From Salvia splendens (taxonomy: Eukaryota > Streptophyta > Magnoliopsida > Lamiales > Lamiaceae): a stretch of DNA of 64,000 nucleotides. Below the pieces are notes generated by a model, which did not search any database, was not told the DNA's origin, and saw only the letters and a program-made list of their open reading frames with translations. The DNA lies in the NCBI RefSeq assembly GCF_004379255.2, contig NC_056046.1:11160001-11224000 (forward strand), given 5' to 3'. Positions 20,065 to 30,926 of this stretch are shown here, piece after piece; within the stretch, counting starts at the first letter, position 1, and every line of letters starts with the position of its first letter. A program made the translations under genes and the position numbers.

Positions 20065-20242
20065 CTCAATTATCAAGAAAGCATGTTCCAGTCCCACCAA
20101 GGCAGGATAAGAAATGTTGTGTGTATCCCAAGACAAAAATAGAGACGAGAATAATGCTGAAATTCTTATTTTCACATGAGGTGAACTTGAGTTTCAAACA
20201 CCTGCAATCTGAAGAAAAAAAGAAATATTGTAAAGAAAAAAC

Positions 20243-23200
20243 CTGTGAGCCTTACCTTGAAGCTTGCAAACGTGGAACAGTGAAAACTGTGGAACCCATG
20301 CTTCGATGCCACATTGTGATAGTTTCCTGTAACTGTAAGTGGGATATCATGTGCTGCCCTCTCTAAACTGAGTAACCACATTGTCCCATCCTCCATGGCT
20401 CCATAAACACATCTAGAAGCAGAACAAAAAGGTTGACAACTCATATATATAATAAAAAGAGAGTTAGGATTAGCTCCAGGGATGGTTAGCCTATACCTTG
20501 GATCTGGAAGCCAGTCCAAACCAAAAGTGGTGCCCAGAAAAGGATTAACCCACAACGGACAAAAGGGATCACTGGAATAAAAGTAGGAAGAAACAAAATT
20601 CATCAATGATGAAAGCAGTTGTATACTGCTTTACATGTTCTTCGAAGAAGACAAATAATATTTTCACAACTCTATTGAAGTTTCCCTCACCAATATGATC
20701 ATTAAGGTGATCATATAGAGTAAATTACACTATAAATCCCAACTACTTTGGTTTCCACAATAATGTCACTATAGATAATTACAATTAAATGCTCAAACAA
20801 ACAAACATGTCCTGAAATTCAAATTCCAGTCACTGAAACATGCGGTCGCTCATTGGTTGTTCAGGTGTAACAAAAATTGTTGCCATTTTGGTAAAATAAA
20901 TAAACAAATTTATGGAGGGTCACACATGAACAGGAGAACTACATTGTTTTGTCATTTATATTTTTCTTCTTCAACACAATATCTCAGTCCTAAGCAACTG
21001 GCATCTAAGCACGTCATTTTTTTTTAATTCTGAAATTTGAATTTCAGGAGCCACGTTAGTTTGTATAAAGTTCATGCAATTATCTCATGACACTTTCTTC
21101 AAAACGGGAATACTTTAGAAGTTAAAAGGTAGTAAAACATTAATCAAAATGTAGTCGTTTGGCAGAATCATGCTTACCATATGTCCCAAAACTTAAAGCC
21201 TTTACTTCCCGCAGTGATAATTATATTTGCACCCTCGTGATTACTGCAAATTTTATACACAACCATTTAAGAGATAATTGAAGAGTGTATTCATTTATCG
21301 CAAAGTGATCCTGAGACTGCATACTATGAGAATGAAGTTCCAGTAGAGTGAATTAACCATCGTGACAAAAAAGTGCGTGCTTGTTGGAATGAATATGGAA
21401 AGAAATTCAACTTTTGCATATCCTGGGAAGTTATTATAGTCAATTAACTACAGAAAACTGAAACAAAAGAAAATAACTCAATATCAGCCAGGAATCCCAA
21501 AAGCAGCCAACTAATAGTGAGGATAAAGATGGGGCTTAACAGGAAATAAGAGGGGATATAAACTCATGTACTGTGACTAACCTTTGGATTGGTGCCCAAG
21601 CCAGTGCTCTAATAGGACCTGTGTCTGCATTGATGTAAACCAAAGGTCTGCACTCTGAAGAAAATAAGACAGCCACAACAACTATACTCAAAAAGTGTTT
21701 CGCAGACAAGATATAATCAGAAAACAAAGGCTATGAAAGCCAACATACATGCAAACATGCATCAAAAGAATGAATGGACTCAACTTCACTACCTGTTAAT
21801 GAATCACTGACAGAGAACTTCCATATTCCGACCTACATTTATATTTGAAAGAATGTGTTTACAGGCCTAAGAAGCGGGTAAAAGTAGCCAAAGGAAAACT
21901 ATATACTTTGCAGGAAACATTAGGAAAAAAAGTAATTACTGTTGTTGGTCTTGTTTTTCATCATTATGAGATTGACAAGGACATAAAGAAATTTACAATT
22001 CCATCATGACACCCTGCTGAAATCATATCGTGGGGAGATGACACAGACCACTCGACCGTTAGAGGAATGCTATTACCAAAGGAGTGGCAAGTAAAAAGTC
22101 AGAATCAAAAAGTAATTACACAGTCCAAATTCAAACATCAAGTAGTTAAAGAAAAGCGAGTGATGGAAAGCATCGAATTGCCAATTCATAATATTTTGAA
22201 ACAGCACTGTCTATGTCAGTTGTACAGGAATTTACTCCGAGAGAAGAATCGGAGTATTAGTCCAGGACTGATTCCATCAAGAGTATCTACTGCTAAATTA
22301 CCTTTGCCTATCACCACACTTCAACACCGAAGATCTAAAAACTGACTGCAATTTGATGGGGCAAGGATCAATATGCTTCTGGGAAGTAGGATACACGTGT
22401 TTCACAGCACGAGGCAAAGGGGCCTCCCACCTGCATGCCACATTCAGCATTTGAATAAACATTGCAGAAAATACCACATTAGATGATCACTTAAGGATAA
22501 ATCTTACACTTCCAGAACACCACTTCCAAGTAATACAGCAAGATAACCCCATTATATTTCTGGATTCAGAGAAACAAGCACTGGCTGGCCGCCACTTTAT
22601 ATCCCACACAACCTTTCCGTTGTGAGCTAAACACATGACCATTCTAGGCAATGCAACATCAACTGGAATGGGATCCACAGAAGAACTAATCGAAGTTATA
22701 TTGTTATCTGGCCTCGTAGAATCTAAACTGAAACTTTCTAATGTTAGTGGATCCACAAGAGGTGGTTCTCCTTGCTGACAATGCCTGAGAATGTGCAAGC
22801 TGTTACTGTGAATCTTGTTTCCTTGTACTGCCTTCCGTACCGTTTATTTCCTCTTCCTTTAGGACCAGTTAGGAAAAGATGTCCTTCACAGTCTTGACAA
22901 TGCCACGATATCCTTGTACTGGTATTTCCAGAAGTTCATTCAGAAGAATTTATTCCAGATGAGCCCATTGGGTATTCAATGGAAAGAGGTTGAACATGCT
23001 GGTTATCAGAATCTATCTTCTCCACAGTGTCACCAAGAAGAGGCTTCTTTCTTGGCCTTCCTCTTGGCCTTTGAACCAGAGTTAGGTCTTTAGGTTTGCC
23101 TGGTGTTTTTTTCTTCACTTGAGAAGGTACATCCTTCTCATAGATAGTCAAGAAACAACAAATCTGGATTACTCCTCTTCCAGTTAGAGAAGCGCCAATC

Positions 23201-23956
23201 TTATGAATGAGGAATCAGGAGGATGTGCAGTAACAGCGATAAACTACTGAATCAAAGTTTAGAAGGAAAGAAATCACGAACAGTATCAGTAATATGTTTG
23301 TTGTAAACAATGTACTGAGATGCCATAAACACGATATCCAGAGTAAAGAGCATTGAACCAAGTTCTAAGTCGGATAGTGCTTTCCATCACATTAAAGTAC
23401 ATTAGTTTGTGCCAGTTCTTCCAAGTAAATCTATTCAGTTTTTTCCTTTTTTCTGTGGTTACAAGTTAAAGTTTTCTTAAAGCATGTGAAGGAAATACAA
23501 AGAACAGACGCAAGCAAAAGCTTTGTGCATAATAATACCTCAGACTTAATGGAATTCTCAGGATTTCGATCGACTCCAGAGCGCCAGTCTAATGCCCAGA
23601 CTGCACCACCGACATGCATTACAAAATCTTTGCTGAAAGATTATAAGAAATCAATAGTAACTAAACAGATTATAATATCACTCGAGCTAATTCCAAGATA
23701 GCTTACATAGGTTCCACTTCCACACCAACTTCACTAACATTCCGAATCTCTTTCTGCAGAATTGAAAACAGACAACTCAACATGAAGAACGTTCACCAAA
23801 AATATGAAAAGAAGAAAAAAAAAAACTAGTACCTGAGGAATCACTGCAGCTGAAAATTGAGGTAAGGTTACCTCGCCTATAACATCTTTCTTCTCCGAAT
23901 TATGCTGACGAGCAAATCTCACAGTTCGCGGCTTATAATTAAAATCTCTCCAATGC
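20243..23956 (-). pseudogene. WD40/AT-hook pseudogene, central exons
   Basis: About a dozen short exons with GT-AG borders lie here. AT-hook motif RPRGRPRKK is encoded near 23060, after KKKTPGKPKDLTLVQ. WD-type blades follow (AHNGKVVWDIKWRPA, LTVEWSVSSPHDMISAGCHDG, VYINADTGPIRALAWAPIQ, NHEGANIIITAGSKGFKFWDI, FGLDWLPDP). A one-base loss near 23205 (compared with the expected frame) and one extra G in a run at 22547-22550 break the frame. An apparent in-frame TGA after INSSE near 22936 may lie at an unrecognised exon end. Confidence 0.8.
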
Positions 23957-24022
23957 CTCCAATGCAATTTCCGTAGTCACCAACCACTAACAATATAATA
24001 AGGAGAATCCCGCTAATCATTG

Positions 24023-24093
24023 AACACAAAAGAAACTAGAAACACTCTATACCTCAAGAAATTTATAGAATTGGATAAGCGCCTAGTCTCCGC
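24023..24093 (-). repeat. Copy 1 of the exon 1/intron 1 junction block
   Basis: A 71-bp block that repeats the end of exon 1 and the start of intron 1 of the WD40 gene lies directly left of the left LTR. It differs from the original (29836-29906) at a few positions. Its donor site reads GAG/GTATAGAG. Confidence 0.85.
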
Positions 24094-25595
24094 TGTTGGA
24101 GATTGGTGCCCCTTCACGGCGGAAGTCATGCATAAACAAATAAATCATGCATACATATCTATTTGACTGATTATGGAATCAATTAACCCATGTTAAATAA
24201 TCAATTGCATTCTAGAACGCACATAAATTCATGCTTAAGGAAATTAAACCCCAATTCATGAATTCTACGGTTTAGAATTACCGATCTGATTCTCCAAATA
24301 ATCGTCGATGGCTTGCGCTACGATTTAGAATTACCGATCTGATTATCCAAAGAATCATCGATTTGCTTGCGCCTTCTCACGTGAAACTCACCGATCTGAT
24401 TCTCCAAAGAATCGTCGATTGCTTGCGCCTTCTCTCACGTGAAACTCAGAATCTGACCTTTAGTGGGCAAATCTTGTCAGAATAAAAAATGGCTTGATTA
24501 GAAAGAAGACCGGAATGTGAAGAGTTGAAGAAACCGTCAGGGAACGAAATTAATGAATAAAACACACTATTAATCTCCTTTTATATATAGTTATTATGAT
24601 CCAGATTAGGGATCATGGAAGTTGGACGTGGGCCAAACCTGTTGGACGTTTACTAATTAAATTGAGCATCAATTTAATACAAGTCCAAACAGAATATTAT
24701 TATCATCCGCTATAGTATAATAATATTGACTTCCTGTCCAATCCCAAATTACGAGTAATCCGGATTTTACCTCTTTAATTTTATTATTTCCCGTGTTTAA
24801 GATATAAATATCCATTAATTAATTTAAGTCTACTATTTGACTTTAATTAATTAATATCTTTTTCCAAGAGTTGTCTAGTTCAAAATCTTTATTTATTATT
24901 CTGGAATAAATTCTAACCAGCCAAGTTTCAGAATAATAAAACATTTTTTTAACACCTCTTTAGGATATTATCAAACTGGACTCACCCAGCACACGATTCA
25001 TTGCAATAACAATACTAGTACCTCTAGACATTGATCATCAGTACCCAAGATATCAGGATTCTTGGATTGCGAAAAATCTGCACCTATTGATAAATCAAAG
25101 TAGTGCATAATCAATATCGTATGCTCAATGTTATATCAACAATGATTAAGAAATAACAATCACTGATACCTCGTCTTTCAGTAAATAGCAAGAAAGACTT
25201 ATCTCAATTGTTAGATCCTTCAGTGCTATACCACACTGGTGTCGTTTATTTCCTAAGGTAAGGAAACATGCAGACTGACAATGCAACCTTTCACGATAGG
25301 TAGCCAAAGCCTATCTAGGTTGTGAAATTCTATTTCTCTTATACAAGGAACCGACTGCGTCACCTTTTGTGAACATCGTTCACGACCAGTCTACTATGCA
25401 GAAGAATTAGACTTGTTTGCTTCTATACATTTAAATGCTTGAGAAACATCTTATAAATGCACAAACAAACACCAATGCGATAAAATTACTTCTTCTCGCC
25501 TTGGGTTAAAAGTGAATTGTAGAATATATTGTATACATGCAATTCTATCCGTGCAATATGCTCGAAATATGCTTTTCAGTATACCAATACTAACA
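24094..25595 (-). repeat. LARD-like element 3' LTR
   Basis: Left LTR. It carries a local expansion at about 24280-24440, where a unit containing ACCGATCTGATT, TCGTCGAT and GCTTGCGCC occurs three times; the right LTR has it once. It also has an insertion near 25340 compared with the partner. Confidence 0.85.
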
Positions 25596-25676
25596 CAAAA
25601 AAAACTAGAAATACTCTGATACCTCAAGAAATTTATAGAATTGGATAAGCGCCTAGTCTCCGCTTCACTAACGTCG
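25592..25676 (-). repeat. Copy 2 of the exon 1/intron 1 junction block, inside the element
   Basis: An 85-bp block of host exon 1 and intron 1 sequence lies between the interior and the left LTR, where a polypurine tract is expected. It reaches 13-14 bases further into exon 1 (TTCACTAACGTCG) than copy 1. Confidence 0.85.
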
Positions 25677-26648
25677 CGATAATATTAGAAACATTCTTCT
25701 AGTTTAAACAATTTACTATTAAGAAGTCTAATCTTATGAACTTGCTATTTCGTAGGATTATTGCTCCCACTAAGGTGGGTAGCGATAATATTAGAAACTG
25801 CTTCATATATAGACCAATTTATGGAGACCATATACAACGCACTATTGTAATTATAACTTAGTCATTTTAAACATGATTTTTGCATAATTATCACATAAGT
25901 AGATAAGGCAGATAATCCACTTAAAACATATTAACACCAAATAAACAGATAAATCCATTTAGTTCATGGCAATTAATCACACTGGATAATTATTGAAATT
26001 ATTTAATAAATCAAGGGAGATTTAATTAAATAATTAATTCTTATCTTATCTAAAATAGGAATTTCGGATTTGATAAGATTTATCTTGGATAATGATTATC
26101 CAAATTAATTTAGGATTTATCTAGATAGAGTTGAATCTATCTAAACCCTTTTAGGATTATTTTAGATTCATAAGAATAAAATCAAATCCTAAATTCAAGA
26201 TAAAACTTATCTTGAATTATCATTATCTAAATCATACCAGGATATTTCAGGATAGAAACAAATCTTTCCAAATCCATAAGATGAAGATAAAATCCAACCA
26301 TTCTAAGATTTAAGGAAATCTTAGATTATTTAGAATATGAATCTAGGATATATCAGCTCTATTTGGATTTATTCTAGATAAAATTATTTTTATCAAAATC
26401 CTATTAGATAAAGATTATATTATATTATCTTTATCCAAATCAATCTAGGATATTTTCTAAATAGAAATAAATCTATTTATATCCATAAGGTTAGGATAAT
26501 CTAGAATTAATGTTAATTTAATTCAACTAGGATTTATCTAGATATAACTAAATCTGTCTTAAATCCAAAAAGATAATTACAATACTGGATTAAATTATCT
26601 AAATATTTTAAGATAGATGTAAATCTATCAATATCTATAAGATAGAGA

Positions 26649-26925
26649 TAAATTTAATAGGGTGTGATCCGTTGCTAACTTTTCTTAAATCGCTAACTCA
26701 TCAACGCAATGTATTAAAAATATCAATACAATGATACTGAAATGTCAATATAAACTTAAGTTGATATTTTAATGCATTATGTTGACATTAATATTTTAAT
26801 GTCAACACAAATATATGTTGACATTTTAATGTGATCGTATTGACATTTTAAATATACTGCATTGATGAGTTAGCAAGTTAGCAATTTAAAAGAAGTTAGC
26901 ATTTTAACGCACCCCTAAATTTAAT
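26649..26925. mobile_element. MITE with 10-bp target duplication inside the LARD-like element
   Basis: A 257-bp element (26659-26915) has imperfect inverted ends (AGGGTGTGATCC against GGGGTGCGTTAA, then TGCTAACTT on both) and is flanked by the direct duplication TAAATTTAAT. A 9-10 base duplication suggests a Mutator-like family. The interior has repeated TTGACATTTTAATG motifs in both orientations and can form a long hairpin. Confidence 0.75.
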
Positions 26926-28400
26926 TATCTAAATCTACTAGGATATTTTCTAAATAGAATTAATTCTATAAACATCCCAAGATAAAGATAAATATGGATT
27001 TTAATTATCCAAATCTACTAAAATATATTCTAGATAGATATAAATCTATCAATCTCTACAAGATATGGATAAACATAATTAAAATTTATCTTAGCCTATC
27101 TAGGATTTATTCTCATAGAATTAGATCTATATAAATCCATAAGACAAAATAAAAATTAACATTATCCAAATTTATCTAGGATTTCTCTAGATATAATTAA
27201 ATATATCCAAACCCATAAAATAAAGATAAAATCCAAATTTAATTGATTATTTATCTAGTATATCTTAGATTCCCGTACATAGAATTAAATCCTACATAAA
27301 TCCATAAGACAAAATAAAATTAATTATTATCTGAATTTATCTAGGATTTATCTAGATAGAATTTAATCCATCTATATCCATAAAATTAGGATAAAAATCC
27401 AATTAATCCATAATTTAAAAAAAATAAATTTTAGATAATCCACTTAGATATATTCAAATATTATTCTAAAAGAATATCTTGAAAGTATATCCAAAATTAG
27501 TTCTAGGGTTGAGGAGAACCCTAACTAATTTCAAATTTTTTTTATACCAAATTAGTTTCTATAGTGTTGGAAACCCTAACTAATTTAATATTATTTCCAA
27601 AATTAGGGTTAGGAAACCCTAATTCAATTTTGGAAAGTCTTGATAGGGAAAAACCCTAATTCAGCGTTGCTGATGGAGCTGCTCACGGAGGGATGCCGCT
27701 GCTGCCCGACGTCAACGCTGTTGCGTCGTCTTCGCTGCATCATTTCCCCACTGACGCGTCGTTCCCACCGCTTCGCAGCTGCTGTGACAACAACTTCCTC
27801 CGAGCCCGGGAACTGCCCACGAAGGGCTCCCACTCGAACCGCCACCGATGCTGTAACTTCTCCACAACCTCATTTGCTTGCTACGCACGCTGCTGCACGA
27901 GATCGACTAGCCATCGGCGCTGTATCGCCGTAAACTGCTCGCCATATTGGCCAGTTTACGGAACTGCCCATTGGACTACCCTCTTCATCGCACACAGTCG
28001 TCGGAGCTGCTGCTGCCCGAAGGTTTGCGGATCCCTCTGATTTGCAATTTGTTCGCCGAGCGCACCCATGGTGACTCCAAAACAACGTACAAGCATTACG
28101 TATTCATACAAATATGAATAGCGTTTAAAACAAAACTAAGTGAATCTATCACTAATTAAGTCCACGTAATGCTCCCAATATATATTCACTGAATTCACAT
28201 TCACGCATACTGATTACATATTTTGGAATTAGTCACCGAAAATTACGCCTCCAACAATCACGAACAAAAAATCACGCCATTTCGTGAGAAAGGATTCTCA
28301 CAACCATCGAGAAATCAACAAACACGCAGGCGCAAAGAAAAATATGCATTCAAACAATTCAAATAACATGAAATTAATCCACATAATCAGAGCCAAAAAG

Positions 28401-28414
28401 TGGCTCTGATACCA
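28401..28414 (-). other. Primer-binding site (initiator tRNA-Met)
   Basis: Minus strand TGGTATCAGAGCCA, two bases inside the right LTR, complementary to the 3' end of initiator tRNA-Met. This fixes the orientation of the element. Confidence 0.85.
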
Positions 28415-28416
28415 AT

Positions 28417-29839
28417 TGTTGGAGATTGGTGCCCTTTGCACAGCGGAAGTCATGCATAAACAAATAAATCATGCATACAGATCTATTTGACTGATTATGG
28501 GATCAATTAACCCATGTTAAATAATCAATTGCATTCTAGAACACACATAAATTCATGCTTAAGGAAATTAAACCTTAATTCATGAATTCTACGGTTTAGA
28601 ATTACCGATCTGATTCTCCAAATAATCGTCGATTGCTTGCGCTTCTCACGTGATGTTCTTCGTACTCAACCAAGAATCTTCTAATCTGTATCCCGAACTC
28701 AGATTCTGACCTTTGGGTGGACAAAGCTTGTCAGAATAAAAAAATGGCTTGATTAGAAAGAACACAGAACGATATGTGAAGAACTGAAGCCGTCCACTCA
28801 GGGAACGAAATTAATGAATAAAAAATATTGTTAATCTCCTCTCTAATCTCCTTTTATATAGAGTTATTATGGGTCAGAATAGGGATCATGGAGGTTGGAC
28901 TTGGCCAAACCTGTTGGACTTTTACTAATTAAATTGAGCCCAATTTAATACAAGTCCAAACAGAATATTATTATCATCCACTATAGTATAATAATATTGA
29001 CTGCCCATCAAATCCCAAATTATGAGTAATCCGGGCTTTACCTCTTTAATTTATTATTTCCCGTGTTTAAGATATAAATGTCCATTAATTAATTTAAGTA
29101 TGCTATTTGACTTTAATTAATTAATATCTTTTCCAAGAGTTGTCTAGTTCAAAATCTTTATTTATTATTCCGGAATAAATTCTAATCGGTCGGCTTTCTG
29201 TATAATAAAACCTTTTTTAACACCTCTGGAGGATATTATCAAACTGGACTCACCCAGCACACGATTCATTGCAATAACATTACTAGCACCTCTAGACATT
29301 GATCACCACTACCCAAGATATCAGGATTCTTAGATTGTGAAAAATTCACACCTTTTGATAAATCAAAGTAGTGCATAATCAATACTGTATGCTCAATGCT
29401 ATATCAATAATGATTAAGAAATAACAATCACCGAGACCTCGTCTTTCAGTAAATAGCAAGAAAGACTTATCTCAACTGTTAGATCCTTCAGTGCTATACC
29501 ACACCGGTGTCGTTTATTTCCTAAGGTAAGGAAACATGCGGACTGACACTGCAACCTTTCATGATAGGTAGTCAAAGCCTATCTAGGTTGTGAAATTCTA
29601 TTTCTCCTTCTGTGAACATCGTTCACGACCAGTCTACTATGCAGAAGAATTGGACTTATTTGCTTCTTATACATTTAAATGTTTGAGAAACATCTTATAA
29701 ATGCACAAGCAAACACCAATGCGATAAAATTACTTCTTCTCGCCTTGGGTTAAAAGTGGATTGTAGAATATATTGTATACAAGCAATTCTATCCGTGCAA
29801 TATGCTCGAAATATGTTTTTCAGTATACCAATCCTAACA
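28417..29839 (-). repeat. LARD-like element 5' LTR
   Basis: Right LTR. It is shorter than its partner because it lacks the triplicated unit and a segment near 29610. Confidence 0.85.
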
Positions 29840-29866
29840 CAAAAGAAACTAGAAATACTCTGATAC

Positions 29867-30108
29867 CTCAACAAATTTATAGAATTGGATAAGCGCCTAG
29901 TCTCCGCTTCACTAACGTCGAGTGTTTCGGCATATCCACAGAGTCTGGAGATGGTATCAACGGCCAGAATAGTCGAATTCAGAAACAAAAATCGGCGAAG
30001 AAGGCTCTTCGGGTTGGGCAGCGGTTGTTCCTTATTCCGAGCGAGTTTGTTGTTTCGCTTCAAAGTGTCGAATGCTTGAGCGATAGGAGCGCCCTCGTCG
30101 ATTTCCAT
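29867..30108 (-). pseudogene. WD40/AT-hook pseudogene, exon 1
   Basis: An ATG at 30108 opens 80 codons plus two bases, MEIDEGAPIAQAFDTLKRNN to SNSINLL, ending at GAG/GTATCAGAG. This phase joins exon 2 at 23956. The exon itself is open and undamaged. It lies 5.9 kb from exon 2 because of the LTR element in intron 1. Confidence 0.75.
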
Positions 30109-30926
30109 GGCTCGCCTTCTTCAATGGAGCCAAAATTCTGAATTTAAAGCGGAGGTTTTGGAGTCGATATGTGATGCAGACCAAACATACATTCGACCCT
30201 CCTTTAAGGGTCAACGTCCTCGTTGGTCAGGAGGACGTTGGTCACGGCACCAAGAACCCACTCCGAGTTCTCGTTGGTCACAGCCACGACGGCGGATTCT
30301 TTTGCCCGGCCACCACTCCATGGGTCACCACTCCGAGTCGGCCCCAAACGTACTCGTTGGTCACAACGAGTTCGTTGCCCGGCCACTAGCATGTTAGCAG
30401 AGAGGGCTCGTCTATATAGCCCACATCAATTCTCACAACCAATTAAAATTGAGTCCATAACAATATGTCTATTAATCTTATTCTTCATTTCTTTTCATAG
30501 AAATTTTTTAGGTGAGAGCAACTCCTAATAGCAGATGTAAATTAAAATACTATAGTATTAGTATATTTATTTCTAAGAACGCAAAATTCAATGAAATGAT
30601 ATTTGAGAAGGTAATATAATTTTTGTTAATTGTAAAGAGGTCTACTCATTCATTTTCATATAAAAATAAATAAGATAATTATTTATATTTTTGAATTTAT
30701 CTTCTTCCATTGTATGCCTACTAAACAAAATCTCCATAAATTTATTTCTTTAGTTCATAGTATTATGTGTAACGCCCTCATTCCTAGAGAACGGAAAACG
30801 CTGATAATCCCTTAATCATGTATACTATTTTTATTTCAGTAAAAGAAAGAAAAAAAGATTTGATCATTCTATAATAGTGAATAAAATGTCCATTAATTTA
30901 GCTTAGTTCCTGTACGACTTTACAAA
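30109..30926. other. Upstream region of the WD40 pseudogene
   Basis: From 30185 to 30390 the motif GTTGGTCA and close variants occur several times in both orientations, with CGTCCTCGTTGG/GGACGTTGG able to pair. The remainder is AT-rich. A TGTAACGCCCTCATTCC at about 30768 resembles the start of many plant Gypsy LTRs, but no partner was found. Confidence 0.4.

Larger units (their letters stand above)
12791..20069 (-). mobile_element. Athila-like Gypsy element, non-autonomous
   Basis: LTRs at 12796-14538 (1743 bp) and 18330-20064 (1735 bp) are flanked by the duplication CTCAA (12791-12795 and 20065-20069). They differ by an eight-base indel and about ten substitutions by eye. On the minus strand the primer-binding site TGGCGCCGTTGCCGGGG (18311-18327) matches tRNA-Asp, as in the Athila group. 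A purine-rich GTGTGAGGAGGTT lies inside the left LTR. The interior holds one gag-related ORF and about 1.6 kb of non-coding DNA; reverse transcriptase, RNase H and integrase are missing. The right LTR ends GA instead of CA, a point change. The element sits in an intron of the WD40 pseudogene, in the same orientation. Confidence 0.93.
24094..29839 (-). mobile_element. Old non-autonomous LTR element (LARD-like) in intron 1 of the WD40 gene
   Basis: LTRs at 24094-25595 and 28417-29839 (1.5 and 1.4 kb) begin TGTTGGAGATTGG and end CTAACA on the plus strand. On the minus strand the primer-binding site TGGTATCAGAGCCA (28401-28414) follows the right LTR, so the element points left. The interior (2.8 kb) has AT-rich GATAAA/ATCTAGG-like repeats at 25980-27450 and a GC-richer block at 27660-28060, but no gag or pol domain. 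The LTRs have diverged by many substitutions and indels, so it is older than the other LTR elements here. No five-base target duplication is present; instead both LTR outer sides carry a 71-bp copy of host sequence. Confidence 0.85.
12041..30108 (-). pseudogene. WD40/AT-hook protein gene (TFIIIC-beta-like), split by two LTR elements
   Basis: Exons on the minus strand follow one another from the ATG at 30108 to a TAA near 12041. Exon 1 (29867-30108) ends ...NSINLL and splices in frame to exon 2 (23833-23956, HWRDFNYKPRTVRF). Then come KEIRNVSEVG (23707-23753), GGAVWALDWRSGVD (23539-23632), FIAVTAHPPDSS and the AT-hook RPRGRPRKK (to about 22936), LAHNGKVVWDIKWRPA, WEAPLPRAVKHVYPTS, LTVEWSVSSPHDMISAGCHDG, VGIWKFSVSDSLT, RALAWAPIQ, FKFWDI, FGLDWLPDP, CVYGAMEDGTMWLLSL (20243-20412), GMVAYCG (12550-12596) and a tail with RNRVPHYLCG and PPKIVAMH. 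This order fits plant WD40 proteins with AT-hooks related to transcription factor IIIC subunit 2. Defects: frame breaks near 23205, 22547-22550 and 12283-12289, and TGA for the expected CGA at 12140-12142. It is most likely a pseudogene; assembly errors could explain some indels. Confidence 0.8.

Noticed and set aside
27624..28085. Overlapping 70-115 residue frames in a GC-richer block
   Set aside because: Open frames exist on both strands only because of base composition. No gag motif or codon preference is visible; the block is part of the LARD-like interior.
24094..29839. LARD-like element as an ordinary insertion with a five-base target duplication
   Set aside because: The bases next to the outer ends (GTCTCCGC on the left, CAAAAGAA on the right) do not match; the only outer repeat is the 71-bp host block.
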